Below are positions 27,744 to 38,364 of a stretch of DNA of 64,000 bases, piece after piece (position 1 is the first letter of the stretch; every line of letters starts with the position of its first letter). The notes beneath the pieces were generated by a model. That model searched no databases and was not told the DNA's origin. It saw nothing but the letters and a program-made list of their open reading frames with translations. The position numbers and the translations under genes are program-made. This stretch comes from Oppiella nova (lineage: Eukaryota > Arthropoda > Arachnida > Sarcoptiformes > Oppiidae): the NCBI GenBank assembly GCA_905397405.1, contig CAJPVJ010000006.1, forward strand, positions 1 through 64,000. Direction: 5' to 3'.

Positions 27744-28283
27744 TTAACGCGAATAAGGCTTCCACGTTTTGCTTTTGTTATCATAGTTATATTGAACCTG
27801 ATCATCGTAATTTGATTCAAATTTTGTATGGCCATATTGATGACTGATGCTAAAACAATTTTTGATATTGCTATAGGTTTCATGTGTGCCAGGATGATCA
27901 CCATCGAATTGCGAACCCATTAAGCATAATTTGGCGTCATTCAATGCGAATGTATAAGTGGGCTTCTTTTTGACATTGTCTTCATTATCTTCTCAACCCG
28001 TGAACTGATAATTGAGTGGATAGACAATCCCTGTTTGGGTATCTATAGCAACCATTTCTAAAGAATCTGAAGTTCCCGTATTGAGTAAAATATATTTTCT
28101 ATTAAAATTAGGCTGCATTGATTTAAGCGCATTTTTGTATTTGGCAAGGTTGGCTTTAGAACAATAATCGCCATTAAAATAATCACTCTGACACTCAGAA
28201 ACTTTTTTAAACGTCGTCCCAGCATATGCCAATTGTAGTGATGCAGAACAAACAATCAGCGATAGGGCAAAAAAACTTTTCAT
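27744..28283 (-). pseudogene. Exported protein gene interrupted by an in-frame stop
   Basis: The reading frame from ATG 28283 encodes a signal peptide (ending LAYA) and a mature domain with cysteines (ECQSDYF, DYCSKAN). It meets TGA at 27995-27993. The same frame stays open beyond it, through EDNEDNVKKKPTYTFALNDA to TAA at about 27744, about 180 codons in all. Composition is alike on both sides, with polar, Tyr/Asn-rich residues. This suggests one ancestral gene split by a single nonsense codon, or a sequencing error. No family recognised. A shortened 96-residue product could still be made. Confidence 0.7.
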
Positions 28284-28393
28284 TTATACTGACTTTGAAT
28301 GCGTATTTATACAGTTTATCGCATTTCTTTTACTGTGGTTTATCTGATTTCATGATAGAAAATAATCAGAATATTAAAAAATGAGATTGGCAT

Positions 28394-29740
28394 ATGGACT
28401 TATTGTCTTCTGAACAGCATATCAACCCAAACAATATTGATACAGACCTTCAGCTTTATAAAAAATTTAGCCAAGGCGTGCGTTTACCTTATGAGGTTTT
28501 AAACATTCGCAATATTCCTGATGGTGCAAAACCCGGCCATTTTATCGAGGTTCGTTGTGGTGGGTTTGGTTCAGAAATTTCAGCACACCCCACAGAAAAG
28601 TATCAATTCTATGCACTTACAGATCGTGGGCCGAACACCACGTATAACGTCAATCAAGATCATGGCAAAATCTTTTTAGATCCTGACTATACCCCTAAAA
28701 TTGGATTATTTGAGTTAAAAAAAGATGGAACTATTCAGAAAATAAAAGAAATTTTATTAAAAGATCCAATGGGCAGAAATATTACAGGTTTGCCTAATCA
28801 GCATTTTGGCGCAAGTAAAGAAATTGCCTATGACCAAGATGGAAAGAAATTAGCCATAGGGACAGATGAATTTGGATTGGATGCTGAAGGTTTGGTTGCA
28901 CTCAAAGATGGTACTTTTTGGGTCAGCGATGAATATGGTCCTCATATTGTGCATTTTAATGCAGATGGGCTAGAAATTGATCGTATCAATGCCTATGTTT
29001 TAGATGAGCGCAGAACATCGGGTTATTTATTACCTCAAGAATATGCCAATAGACGCCAGAATCGAGGAATGGAAGGTTTAACCATTACACCCGATCAAAA
29101 AAAGCTGGTGGGCATCATGCAATCCACCATGAGCAATCCCAATGCATCGGTAAGCAAATCAGATCTTGTGCGTATTGTGATGATTGATTTAGAAAGCAAA
29201 GTCGTTTCTCAGTATTTGTATCAACAAGAAGGGGGTGCAAAGACCTATTCAAATACAGCAATTACAGCCTTGAGTTCCACGCAATTTCTAGTCGCAGAAC
29301 GTGATGATGATTTCTATAAAGATAATCCTCAAGCATTTAAACGGATTTATAAAATCAATCTGCAACATGCCACTGATTTGGAAAAGCTAAAGCCAAGTTC
29401 AACGATTCGGCAAGATGAACAATTCGGTCTGTTGATAGCGGAACAAACCCTAGAACAATATGTGTTAACAGCAGGCTGGAGTGGTCTGGCTCAACAGGGT
29501 ATCTACCCAGTAGAAAAAACCTTAGTGGTGGATTTGGTTGCGCGTTTACAGTATCCGCACGATAAAATTGAAGGTCTATGGGTGATTGATGAACAGCATT
29601 TAGGGGTTCTCAATGATGATGATTATGCTTTTTCTGAAACGGATGGGGTATTGGAACAAAAGTATTTGGATCACGATAAAAATATCATTGATGGCAATAC
29701 ACTCTATATCCTTGATCAATTGGATTTAACAGCAGATTAA
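28394..29740 (+). CDS. Phytase-like esterase domain protein
   Basis: This 448-residue protein matches the esterase-like activity of phytase domain, a beta-propeller-like fold often found in exported proteins. Supporting stretches are FYALTDRGPNTTYN (about 72-85), LDAEGLVALKDGTFWVSDEYGPHIVHFN (about 158-186), and NRGMEGLTITPDQKKLVGIMQSTMSNP (about 217-245). The E-G-L and D-E-Y-G-P blocks are characteristic. Unusually, the predicted N terminus is polar with no signal peptide. ATG 28394 is the first start after a stop, so either the protein is cytoplasmic or the signal region has been lost. The substrate is unknown. Confidence 0.8.
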   Translation: MDLLSSEQHINPNNIDTDLQLYKKFSQGVRLPYEVLNIRNIPDGAKPGHFIEVRCGGFGSEISAHPTEKYQFYALTDRGPNTTYNVNQDHGKIFLDPDYTPKIGLFELKKDGTIQKIKEILLKDPMGRNITGLPNQHFGASKEIAYDQDGKKLAIGTDEFGLDAEGLVALKDGTFWVSDEYGPHIVHFNADGLEIDRINAYVLDERRTSGYLLPQEYANRRQNRGMEGLTITPDQKKLVGIMQSTMSNPNASVSKSDLVRIVMIDLESKVVSQYLYQQEGGAKTYSNTAITALSSTQFLVAERDDDFYKDNPQAFKRIYKINLQHATDLEKLKPSSTIRQDEQFGLLIAEQTLEQYVLTAGWSGLAQQGIYPVEKTLVVDLVARLQYPHDKIEGLWVIDEQHLGVLNDDDYAFSETDGVLEQKYLDHDKNIIDGNTLYILDQLDLTAD

Positions 29741-29764
29741 GTATTTATTCATTCAAGATAAAAT

Positions 29765-29792
29765 TAAACCGCCAAATTAATTTGGCGGTTTA
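29765..29792. terminator. Bidirectional terminator between the phytase-like gene and ansB
   Basis: A 12-bp perfect stem (TAAACCGCCAAA, 29765-29776; TTTGGCGGTTTA, 29781-29792) with loop TTAA lies between two convergent genes. Confidence 0.8.
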
Positions 29793-29825
29793 ATGAATGT
29801 ATTTACGATTAACTTTGTGCTGGTT

Positions 29826-31180
<1,355 letters not shown>

Positions 31181-31208
31181 AAAAGGCATTCAATTTTGAA
31201 TGCCTTTT
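31181..31208 (-). terminator. Terminator of alaA
   Basis: Stem AAAGGCATTCAA (31182-31193) and TTGAATGCCTTT (31196-31207), with A-runs on the left and T-runs on the right. On the minus strand it follows the aminotransferase gene. The same hairpin would also stop + transcription. Confidence 0.88.
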
Positions 31209-31233
31209 TGAGCTTATCTTTACTTTATAAAGA

Positions 31234-32469
31234 TTAACGCATTTTTGCCAAGAAACGACTTAAGCGGTTCATTGCTTCACGTAATTCATTTTCTGCAGGA
31301 AGGAATACCACACGGAAATGATCAGGTGTAGGCCAGTTAAAACCTGTTCCTTGAACCAGTAAAACTTTTTCAGCTTTGAGGAAATCTAACATGAATTTTT
31401 CATCATCTTCAATTGGATAGATTTCAGGATCCAGCCTAGGGAAACAATACATTGCACCTTCTGGTTTTACGCACGACACGCCAGGAATATCGTTAAGCAT
31501 TTCCCAAGCAATATTGCGTTGTTCATATAAACGACCACCTGGGCGGATCAAATCATTAATTGATTGATATCCACCTAAAGCAGTTTGAATCGCATATTGG
31601 GCTTGATGGTTGGCACATAAACGCATAGAGGCAAGCATGTCCAAGCCTTCAATGTAATCCATTGCACGAGACTTATCACCCGTAATCGCCATCCAACCAG
31701 AACGGTAACCTGCAATACGATAGGCTTTAGATAAACCATTAAAAGAAACACATAAATGGTTTCCTGCTAATGCTGCAACAGAGACATGTTCGATACCGTC
31801 ATACACAATTTTGTCGTAAATTTCATCTGCAAATAAAATCAGATCATGTTTTTTTGCCAATGCGACAATCTGTTCTAAAACATGGCGTGGATAGACTGAA
31901 CCTGTTGGATTGTTTGGGTTAATCACCACAATACCACGAGTATTCGGGGTGATTTTACTTTCCATATCCGCCATATCAGGATACCAGTAGTTTTGGTCAT
32001 CACATTTATAGTGAATCGCTGTACCACCTGATAGATTTACGGCTGCCGTCCATAATGGGTAATCTGGCATTGGAACCAGCATTTCATCGCCATCATCCAA
32101 TAAACCTTGCATCGCCATAACGATCAGTTCAGATACACCATTCCCGATATACACATCTTTAACATGTAAATCCAAGATACCTTTTTGCTGATAATACTGA
32201 CAGATGGCTTTACGCGCAGGGAAGATTCCTTTTGAATCTGTATAACCGACAGCATTAGGCAAATTTAAAGCCACATCATTGATAATTTCTTGCGGGGCTT
32301 CAAAGCCGAACGGGGCGGGGTTACCGATATTTAATTTAATAATTTTATGACCGGCTTCTTCCATCTCATTGGCCGCTCGTAACACTGGTCCACGAATGTC
32401 GTAGCAAACATGCTCTAGCTTTGACGATTTCTTGATTTCACGTGGGGTTGTGTTACCTAAAACGGACAT
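31234..32469 (-). CDS. alaA: AlaA-type alanine aminotransferase
   Basis: This 411-residue class I PLP-dependent aminotransferase matches AlaA, the glutamate-pyruvate transaminase making alanine. Start ATG 32469 is chosen over TTG 32481 because GGAT lies 8 bases upstream. Conserved parts are YDIRGPVLRAANEMEEAGHKIIKLNIGNPAPFGF (the AlaA N-terminal signature), NPNNPTGSVYP near 185, and SFNGLSKAYRIAGYRSGW near 245 with the PLP lysine. R in the C-terminal FRVVFLP binds the carboxylate. It is monocistronic with its own terminator. Confidence 0.92.
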   Translation of the reverse strand: MSVLGNTTPREIKKSSKLEHVCYDIRGPVLRAANEMEEAGHKIIKLNIGNPAPFGFEAPQEIINDVALNLPNAVGYTDSKGIFPARKAICQYYQQKGILDLHVKDVYIGNGVSELIVMAMQGLLDDGDEMLVPMPDYPLWTAAVNLSGGTAIHYKCDDQNYWYPDMADMESKITPNTRGIVVINPNNPTGSVYPRHVLEQIVALAKKHDLILFADEIYDKIVYDGIEHVSVAALAGNHLCVSFNGLSKAYRIAGYRSGWMAITGDKSRAMDYIEGLDMLASMRLCANHQAQYAIQTALGGYQSINDLIRPGGRLYEQRNIAWEMLNDIPGVSCVKPEGAMYCFPRLDPEIYPIEDDEKFMLDFLKAEKVLLVQGTGFNWPTPDHFRVVFLPAENELREAMNRLSRFLAKMR

Positions 32470-32620
32470 AATTTTATCCAATTATTTTGAGTTAAAAAAA
32501 TAGATTACTGAAATATCACAATCTATGTTGAAATTTAGCTAGAAATTTTCCAAGCTCTAGCGTAAATATGGAAGTACTGAAGCATGACATTGAATGTCAA
32601 AGATTTAAAGGAGTTTAATG

Positions 32621-33040
32621 ATGGGAAAACTCAATAAAACAGACCGAGAATGGCAAAGAGAGTTATCACCAGAGGAATTTAAAATCACTCGACAAAAGGG
32701 CACTGAAGCTGCCTTTACTGGAAAGTATTGGAATTCCAAGCAGCATGGAACCTATGTATGTCGATGTTGTGGGGAAGAATTATTCTCTTCAGAAACCAAA
32801 TATGACAGTGGTTGTGGTTGGCCGAGCTTTTTTAAACCGATCAATAATACTGTTATAGAAGAACAAGATGATCATTCACATGGTATGGAACGTGTAGAAA
32901 TTATATGCCATCATTGCGACGCTCATTTGGGGCATGTATTTGAAGATGGACCACAACCAACGGGCTTACGCTACTGCGTAAATTCCGCTTCTTTAGAATT
33001 AAAATCACAAGAAAAAGGCGACGAGGAAACGTATCCATGA
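32621..33040 (+). CDS. msrB: Methionine-R-sulfoxide reductase B
   Basis: MsrB reduces the R-epimer of methionine sulfoxide in damaged proteins. Starting at the second of two adjacent ATGs (32621, with AAAGGAG 7 bases upstream), the protein has 139 residues. It carries both zinc-binding CxxC pairs (VCRCCGEE and ICHHCDAH), SGCGWPSF with the resolving-position cysteine, and the catalytic RYCVNSASL. Its stop overlaps the gpx start by 4 bases (ATGA), so the two antioxidant enzymes are translated together. Confidence 0.95.
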   Translation: MGKLNKTDREWQRELSPEEFKITRQKGTEAAFTGKYWNSKQHGTYVCRCCGEELFSSETKYDSGCGWPSFFKPINNTVIEEQDDHSHGMERVEIICHHCDAHLGHVFEDGPQPTGLRYCVNSASLELKSQEKGDEETYP

Positions 33041-33519
33041 CCAACATTTATCAGTTTGAGGCTGAGCTGTTAGAGGGTGAAAATAAATCTTTTTCTGATT
33101 ATGAAGGAAAAGTTTTATTGATTGTAAATACTGCAAGTAAATGTGGCTTTACTCCACAATTTGCAGGATTAGAAAAGGTTTACGAGAAATATAAAGACCA
33201 AGGTCTTGAAGTTTTAGGATTTCCTTGTAACCAGTTCGGTGGACAAGACCCCGGTACAAATGAGCAAATCGGCACTTATTGCCAACGCAATTATGGTGTT
33301 TCTTTTCCAATGTTCGCTAAAGTGAATGTAAAAGGACCTGAAGCGCATGTGATATTCCGTTATTTAACCAATAACAGTAAGGGCATACTCGGCAGTGGCA
33401 TTAAGTGGAATTTCACCAAATTCTTAATAAATAAGAAAGGTGAAGTGATTAACCGCTATGCACCAACCACGAAGCCTGAGGATATAGAACAGGATATTGA
33501 AAAAGCTTTAGCAGAATAA
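33037..33519 (+). CDS. Glutathione peroxidase family protein
   Basis: This 160-residue thiol peroxidase (Gpx/BtuE type) reduces hydroperoxides with glutathione or thioredoxin. The catalytic cysteine is in [11 protein letters not shown], where animal enzymes use selenocysteine. Gln and Trp of the active tetrad appear in [13 protein letters not shown] and KWNFTKFLI. The extra cysteine in GFPCNQ is the resolving cysteine of thioredoxin-dependent forms. It overlaps msrB by 4 bases, giving a peroxide/methionine-sulfoxide repair pair. Confidence 0.93.
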   Translation: MTNIYQFEAELLEGENKSFSDYEGKVLLIVNTASKCGFTPQFAGLEKVYEKYKDQGLEVLGFPCNQFGGQDPGTNEQIGTYCQRNYGVSFPMFAKVNVKGPEAHVIFRYLTNNSKGILGSGIKWNFTKFLINKKGEVINRYAPTTKPEDIEQDIEKALAE

Positions 33520-33551
33520 CCTGTTGTATAGACCAAAATAAGACTGAGGAT

Positions 33552-34400
33552 ATGATGCAATTAGACACTGCAGTTGAATTTTGGACTGATCCGCAAATGC
33601 CCTATGTCGAAACACGTAGGGCATGTCAAAGCCGTATTTGCTATAGATCACATAGCCATCCGACCTTTTCGATTGGTGCTGTGGATTGTGGAATAAGTCG
33701 CTTTAGTAGCTATTTTGCCAGCGAAGAGCAAATTCAAACAGGAAGCGTAGTAATCATTCCTGCTGAGGTGGAACACGCATGTAATCCACTGGAAAATCAA
33801 GCCTGGAGTTATCAAATGATGCATCTAGATGCACATTGGGTTGCTCAACTTTTTTCAGAATTAGTCAAAGATATTGAGCAGCTTTATCCCCATCATATTC
33901 CGTTGCTAAAACCACAAATTTTAACAAACCCACATATATACCAAGCATTTACGCAGTTAAATCAGCTGTTATTTGATCCAACCATATCGATTTTATTCAA
34001 ACAACAACAATTAATTGAAGTCCTGAGTGAAATATTATTGCCCAATTTTGAATTTACGTTATTAAAGCAGTCTGATTATTTTCAAAAGCATTTGGGTGCA
34101 ATGATTGATGATATGAATCACAGTAAACAGATGCTTTCTTTAGAAGATCTCAGTCAAAGTCTAGGGATTAGTCGTTATGCCATTATTCGCTTGTTTAAAA
34201 ATAATTTTGGCTTAACACCACATGCGTATCAATTAAATCAAAAAATAAATATAGCCAGAAAGCGTTTGAAGTCTGGAGAAGCAATTATTCAAGTTGCACA
34301 TGATTTGGGATTTACAGACCAAGGTCATTTTCATCATGTGTTTAAATCGCATACTGGAATCACACCGAAGCAGTTTCAAGCTCAGTTTGTCATGCTCTAA
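33552..34400 (+). CDS. AraC-family transcriptional regulator
   Basis: This 282-residue regulator has an N-terminal cupin-like sensing domain (residues 1-150, with SHPTFSIGAVDCG and VVIIPAEVEHACNP). A C-terminal AraC double helix-turn-helix follows (about 180-282, SLEDLSQSLGISRYAIIRLFKNNFGLTPHAYQ and VAHDLGFTDQGHFHHVFKSHTGITPKQF). This form often controls an adjacent LysE/RhtB exporter, and one follows 72 bases downstream in the same direction. ATG 33552 or the next ATG (33555) is the start; GAGGAT precedes. The ligand is unknown. Confidence 0.92.
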   Translation: MMQLDTAVEFWTDPQMPYVETRRACQSRICYRSHSHPTFSIGAVDCGISRFSSYFASEEQIQTGSVVIIPAEVEHACNPLENQAWSYQMMHLDAHWVAQLFSELVKDIEQLYPHHIPLLKPQILTNPHIYQAFTQLNQLLFDPTISILFKQQQLIEVLSEILLPNFEFTLLKQSDYFQKHLGAMIDDMNHSKQMLSLEDLSQSLGISRYAIIRLFKNNFGLTPHAYQLNQKINIARKRLKSGEAIIQVAHDLGFTDQGHFHHVFKSHTGITPKQFQAQFVML

Positions 34401-34472
34401 CTGCGCAATTATCTACAAGATAATAGGTTCTAAAAATATTTAAGCTTATCTAAATATTTTTTGGATCGAGTA

Positions 34473-35093
34473 ATGCAACTGTTCATTATTGTGATTGTCA
34501 CCCATTTCATTGCTTTGCTTTCACCGGGCCCTGATTTTTTTCTTATTTTAACTTCGTTGTTTCGAAATGGACCACATGCAGCGAGGGCTGTTTGCTTAGG
34601 GATCGTCTTGGGAAATGTTGCCGTGATTGGTCTTATTTTGAGCTCATTGTTTTTTCTTGGCAAACTCGATGATGAAATTTTAAAGCTGGTAAAATGGGGC
34701 TGTATTGCTTATTTAAGTTATTTGTCTTATCGGTGTTTCATATTTGCACAACAAGCTAAGCTAATAGGGGATTATCATCTAGAACACCAAAATAAACCAA
34801 CCTTTGCATGGATGAAATATGTCTTACTGGGGGTACAGTCGAGTTTATTAAATCCTAAAAATATTCTGTTTTATAGCAGTATTATTATGGCAATTTATCA
34901 ACACTATAATGTTGTTCAACTGACTTTAACCTGTCTGTGGATGGTGAGTGTAGTTTTGATCTGGAACTTGTTTTTGGTGCGATTGATGACTCAAAATAAA
35001 GCTATGCATTGGTTTAAAACCAAAATCAAATATATTTATTATCTTTCATCCTTTTGCTTTGGCTTATTTGCTGCGGCTTTGTTGCTGAATTAA
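34473..35093 (+). CDS. LysE/RhtB-family amino-acid exporter
   Basis: From ATG 34473 (an upstream TTG at 34461 is less likely) this is 206 residues with about six hydrophobic helices. The family signature LLSPGPDFFLILTSLFRNG lies near residues 15-33, and GVQSSLLNPKNILFYSSI near 123-140 carries the conserved N-P-K. LysE proteins export amino acids or their analogues to relieve overload. The AraC regulator just upstream, in the same direction, is the probable controller. The amino acid exported is unknown. Confidence 0.9.
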   Translation: MQLFIIVIVTHFIALLSPGPDFFLILTSLFRNGPHAARAVCLGIVLGNVAVIGLILSSLFFLGKLDDEILKLVKWGCIAYLSYLSYRCFIFAQQAKLIGDYHLEHQNKPTFAWMKYVLLGVQSSLLNPKNILFYSSIIMAIYQHYNVVQLTLTCLWMVSVVLIWNLFLVRLMTQNKAMHWFKTKIKYIYYLSSFCFGLFAAALLLN

Positions 35094-35120
35094 TCAAATA
35101 AAATTAGCTCAAATAAAAAC

Positions 35121-35158
35121 ATGCCTATCTAATAAAGATCAAGATAGGCATTCTCTTT
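35121..35158. terminator. Terminator between convergent lysE-like and RND genes
   Basis: A 10-bp stem (ATGCCTATCT, 35121-35130; AGATAGGCAT, 35142-35151) with an 11-base loop is followed by TCTCTTTT. It serves the + strand gene and possibly both. Confidence 0.65.
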
Positions 35159-35192
35159 TACATTATGTTGTCATCTGATTCAATTTTAAAAA

Positions 35193-38100
35193 TCAAGAAT
35201 GAGATACGCTTGCTTCGTTCGATTTATTGGCTTTATTGCGTTTGAATAACATGTTGTGAATATCATCAATAAAAGTATACACAACAGGAATAACCAATAA
35301 TGATAAAAAGGTACTGGTAATCAGTCCACCAATTACAGAGATTGCCATTGGTGCTCTAAAACTTGGATCTGTACCTATTCCTAAGGCAATCGGAAACATA
35401 CCTGCGCCCATCGCTAAAGTGGTCATAATAATGGGCCGTGCACGCTTATGGCAGGCATCTAAGAGCGCATTCATACGTGAATACTGCCGTTCATTACGGG
35501 CGATAATTGCATAATCGACCAAAAGAATCGAGTTTTTACTGGCAATTCCCATCAACATGATTAAGCCAATCAAACTTGGCATCGAAAAACTACTTTTTGC
35601 TAAAAGCAGTAGCACAAACGCACCACCCAGTGCCAAAGGCAATGCCACTAAAATGGTGATCGGTTGTAAGAAGTCTTTAAACAGGAGCACTAAAACCACA
35701 TAGATACACAATACGCCTGTTAGCATAGCTAAACCAAAGCTTGCAAAGAGCTGTTCCATCACATCGGCATCACCCAGATTGGTACGTTTTACTGTCGGAG
35801 GTAAGTTTTTGATGGTTGGAAGTTTATCTACAGTAGCCGCAACATCGCCTAAAGGCTGATCATTGAGCTCAATATTAAAGTTGATGTTACGTAAACGGTT
35901 AAAACGGTCAATTTGTGAAGGACCACTTTCAATATTGACTTGTGCAATGGTGCCTAACATCACTGGACCTTTACTACCAGTAATCATCAAGCGTTTAATC
36001 AGATCTTGGTCTTGACGTGCAGACAATGGCAGTTTGATGACAATCGGAATTTGTCGTTGCGAAAGGTTTAATTTTGCCAAGTTCTGATCAAAATCTCCCG
36101 CCGTGGCAATACGCACAGTTTCAGCGATATTTTGTGTGGTAATGCCTAAATCCGCAGCTTTTGCAAAGTCAGGGCGAATCACCAATTCAGGGCGAATCAA
36201 TGCTGCGCTTGAGGTAATACTACCAATATTTGGAATAGTACGGATTTCTCGTTCTACTTGACGTGCTGTCGTGATTAATACATCAGGGTCATCACCTGAC
36301 AGCGCAATTTGATATTGGCTGTTATTGCCTGCAATACCGACTTGAATCCGTGCACCAGGCAGTGGAGCTAAACGTTGGCGCAAGTCATTTTCAATTTTTT
36401 GCAAACTTGCAGCACGGTCTGAACGTGCTGTGACTTGAATGGTTAAGGTTGCTTTTCTTGGTTCACTTGATGCACCACCTGCAAAAGGATCTGTACCTGC
36501 TGAACCACTACCAATCGTGGTATAGACACTTTTAATTTCAGGATGATCCTTAATTAAACTACGCGCGTATTCTGCTGCTTTTAAGGTATCTGGAAATTGT
36601 GAACCTGGTGGAAGCTCAACACGCACTTGGGTCTGCCCAGTGTCAGGTGGTGGAACAAAGCCTGTAGGGAGTAATGGGATGAGCATCAGTGAAGCAATAA
36701 AAAATATGATGGCACTGCTTAAGGTGATCCAACGATGATTTAAACACCACGTGACCATCCGCATATAGGCGCGCATCACCCGACCATCTTTGGCACGATC
36801 ATGTTGAAGTTCAAGATCACCATGATCTTTGATTGGTTGGCTTTGATCATCTAATACTTGATTGTCATGATGACTTTCAACTTTACCAACCCAAGGTTTA
36901 AGAATATAGGCTGACATCATAGGCGTCAGTAAGCGTGCCACCAAGAGTGAGGCAAAAATAGCCAAAGCCGCTGTCCAGCCAAATTGCACAAAGAATTTAC
37001 CTGCAATACCACTCATAAAGGCAGTGGGTAAGAACACTGCAATCAAGGTGAAAGTGGTGGCAATCACGGCTAAACCAATTTCATCGGCTGCCTCCATGGC
37101 CGCTTCATAAGGTGTTTTCCCCATTCGAAGATGCCGGATGATATTTTCAATTTCTACAATGGCATCATCAACCAGTATTCCCACAACCAACGACATGGCT
37201 AACAGTGTGACAATATTTAAAGTAAAACCTAAGTAATACATGCCAATTAGGGCAGGTAGAATGGACAAAGGCAGGGCAGTTGCCGCAATGATCGTGGCAC
37301 GCCAATCTCGTAAAAACAGCCAAACCACTAAGATTGCAAGAAGTGCGCCTTCATATAGCAAGGACATTGAGCCTTTATAGTTATCAACCACAGGATTTAC
37401 AAAGTTAAATGCTTCAGTGATTTTAATATCGGGATGCGCCGCTTTTAATGTTTCAAGTGCCTCTTTTACTCCGATTTCAACATCAACTTCACTTGCACCC
37501 TTACTGCGGGTAATTTCAAAGCCAATCACAGGGTGGCCATTTAACAGTGCAGCAGAACGTCGTTCAGCAATGCCGTCGCGAATGTTGGCAACTTGATCCA
37601 GCCGAATATGGCGACCATCACTCAAGGCAATATCCATTGCTGCAATTTCAGCAGCAGTTTTTACTGTGGCAATGGTACGAATAGACTGTTCACTGCCGCC
37701 TATTTTGGTTTGTCCGCCAGATGCATCTTGTTGAACAAGGCGTAATTGTCGGGTGATGTCTGTTGCTGTGGCATTTAATGCTAAGAGTTTTTCAGGATCT
37801 AATTCAACATCAACTTGACGCGTGACGCCGCCTACACGAGAAACCGCACCAACGCCTTTGACTTTTAACATTGCACGTGCAACATCGTAATCCACAAACC
37901 AAGACAACGCTTCCTCATCCATACGAGGGGACTGAATGGTATAGGTGAGAATTGGTGAACCTGAAAGATTGATTTTACTGACAATTGGATCACGAAGATC
38001 TGCAGGTAAATCTGAACGTACTTGTGAAACCGCATTACGGACATCATCAACAGCTTCTTGCAGTGGTTTTTCCAGTTGAAACTCTGCAGTTACGGTGACT

Positions 38101-38363
38101 ACACCATCTTGGATATTGGTATATTGATTTTTAAGTCCCTGTAAAGTTGCAATCGAGTTCTCAATTTTACGTGCAACTTCTGTTTCCAGTTGCGGCGGTG
38201 CTGCACCGGGTAAAGCCGCTGTGACCGTGACCATTGGTAATTCAATATCGGGAAATTGTTGTATTTTCATCCAATGAAAACACATCAAACCCGCTAAACC
38301 AAGCATGATAAAAAGCAAGATACCGGGAATCGGATTTTTAATCGACCAAGCGGAGAAATTCAT
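35193..38363 (-). CDS. RND-family efflux permease (HAE1 type)
   Basis: This 1056-residue inner-membrane RND pump is driven by protons and exports drugs, dyes or lipophilic compounds. It has twelve predicted helices: one near the start (IPGILLFIMLGLAGLMCF), blocks near 330-480 and 535-560, and a last block from about 875. Family motifs are LPGAAPPQLETEVARKIE (residues 49-66) and VVGILVDDAIVEIENIIRHLR near 395 with the proton-relay aspartate pair. Two large periplasmic loops match the AcrB fold. A charged linker (about 497-530) joins the halves. The membrane-fusion gene lies 1 base upstream. No outer-membrane channel gene is present, so a TolC-like protein elsewhere is inferred. Confidence 0.93.
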   Translation of the reverse strand: MNFSAWSIKNPIPGILLFIMLGLAGLMCFHWMKIQQFPDIELPMVTVTAALPGAAPPQLETEVARKIENSIATLQGLKNQYTNIQDGVVTVTAEFQLEKPLQEAVDDVRNAVSQVRSDLPADLRDPIVSKINLSGSPILTYTIQSPRMDEEALSWFVDYDVARAMLKVKGVGAVSRVGGVTRQVDVELDPEKLLALNATATDITRQLRLVQQDASGGQTKIGGSEQSIRTIATVKTAAEIAAMDIALSDGRHIRLDQVANIRDGIAERRSAALLNGHPVIGFEITRSKGASEVDVEIGVKEALETLKAAHPDIKITEAFNFVNPVVDNYKGSMSLLYEGALLAILVVWLFLRDWRATIIAATALPLSILPALIGMYYLGFTLNIVTLLAMSLVVGILVDDAIVEIENIIRHLRMGKTPYEAAMEAADEIGLAVIATTFTLIAVFLPTAFMSGIAGKFFVQFGWTAALAIFASLLVARLLTPMMSAYILKPWVGKVESHHDNQVLDDQSQPIKDHGDLELQHDRAKDGRVMRAYMRMVTWCLNHRWITLSSAIIFFIASLMLIPLLPTGFVPPPDTGQTQVRVELPPGSQFPDTLKAAEYARSLIKDHPEIKSVYTTIGSGSAGTDPFAGGASSEPRKATLTIQVTARSDRAASLQKIENDLRQRLAPLPGARIQVGIAGNNSQYQIALSGDDPDVLITTARQVEREIRTIPNIGSITSSAALIRPELVIRPDFAKAADLGITTQNIAETVRIATAGDFDQNLAKLNLSQRQIPIVIKLPLSARQDQDLIKRLMITGSKGPVMLGTIAQVNIESGPSQIDRFNRLRNINFNIELNDQPLGDVAATVDKLPTIKNLPPTVKRTNLGDADVMEQLFASFGLAMLTGVLCIYVVLVLLFKDFLQPITILVALPLALGGAFVLLLLAKSSFSMPSLIGLIMLMGIASKNSILLVDYAIIARNERQYSRMNALLDACHKRARPIIMTTLAMGAGMFPIALGIGTDPSFRAPMAISVIGGLITSTFLSLLVIPVVYTFIDDIHNMLFKRNKANKSNEASVSHS

Positions 38364-38364
38364 G

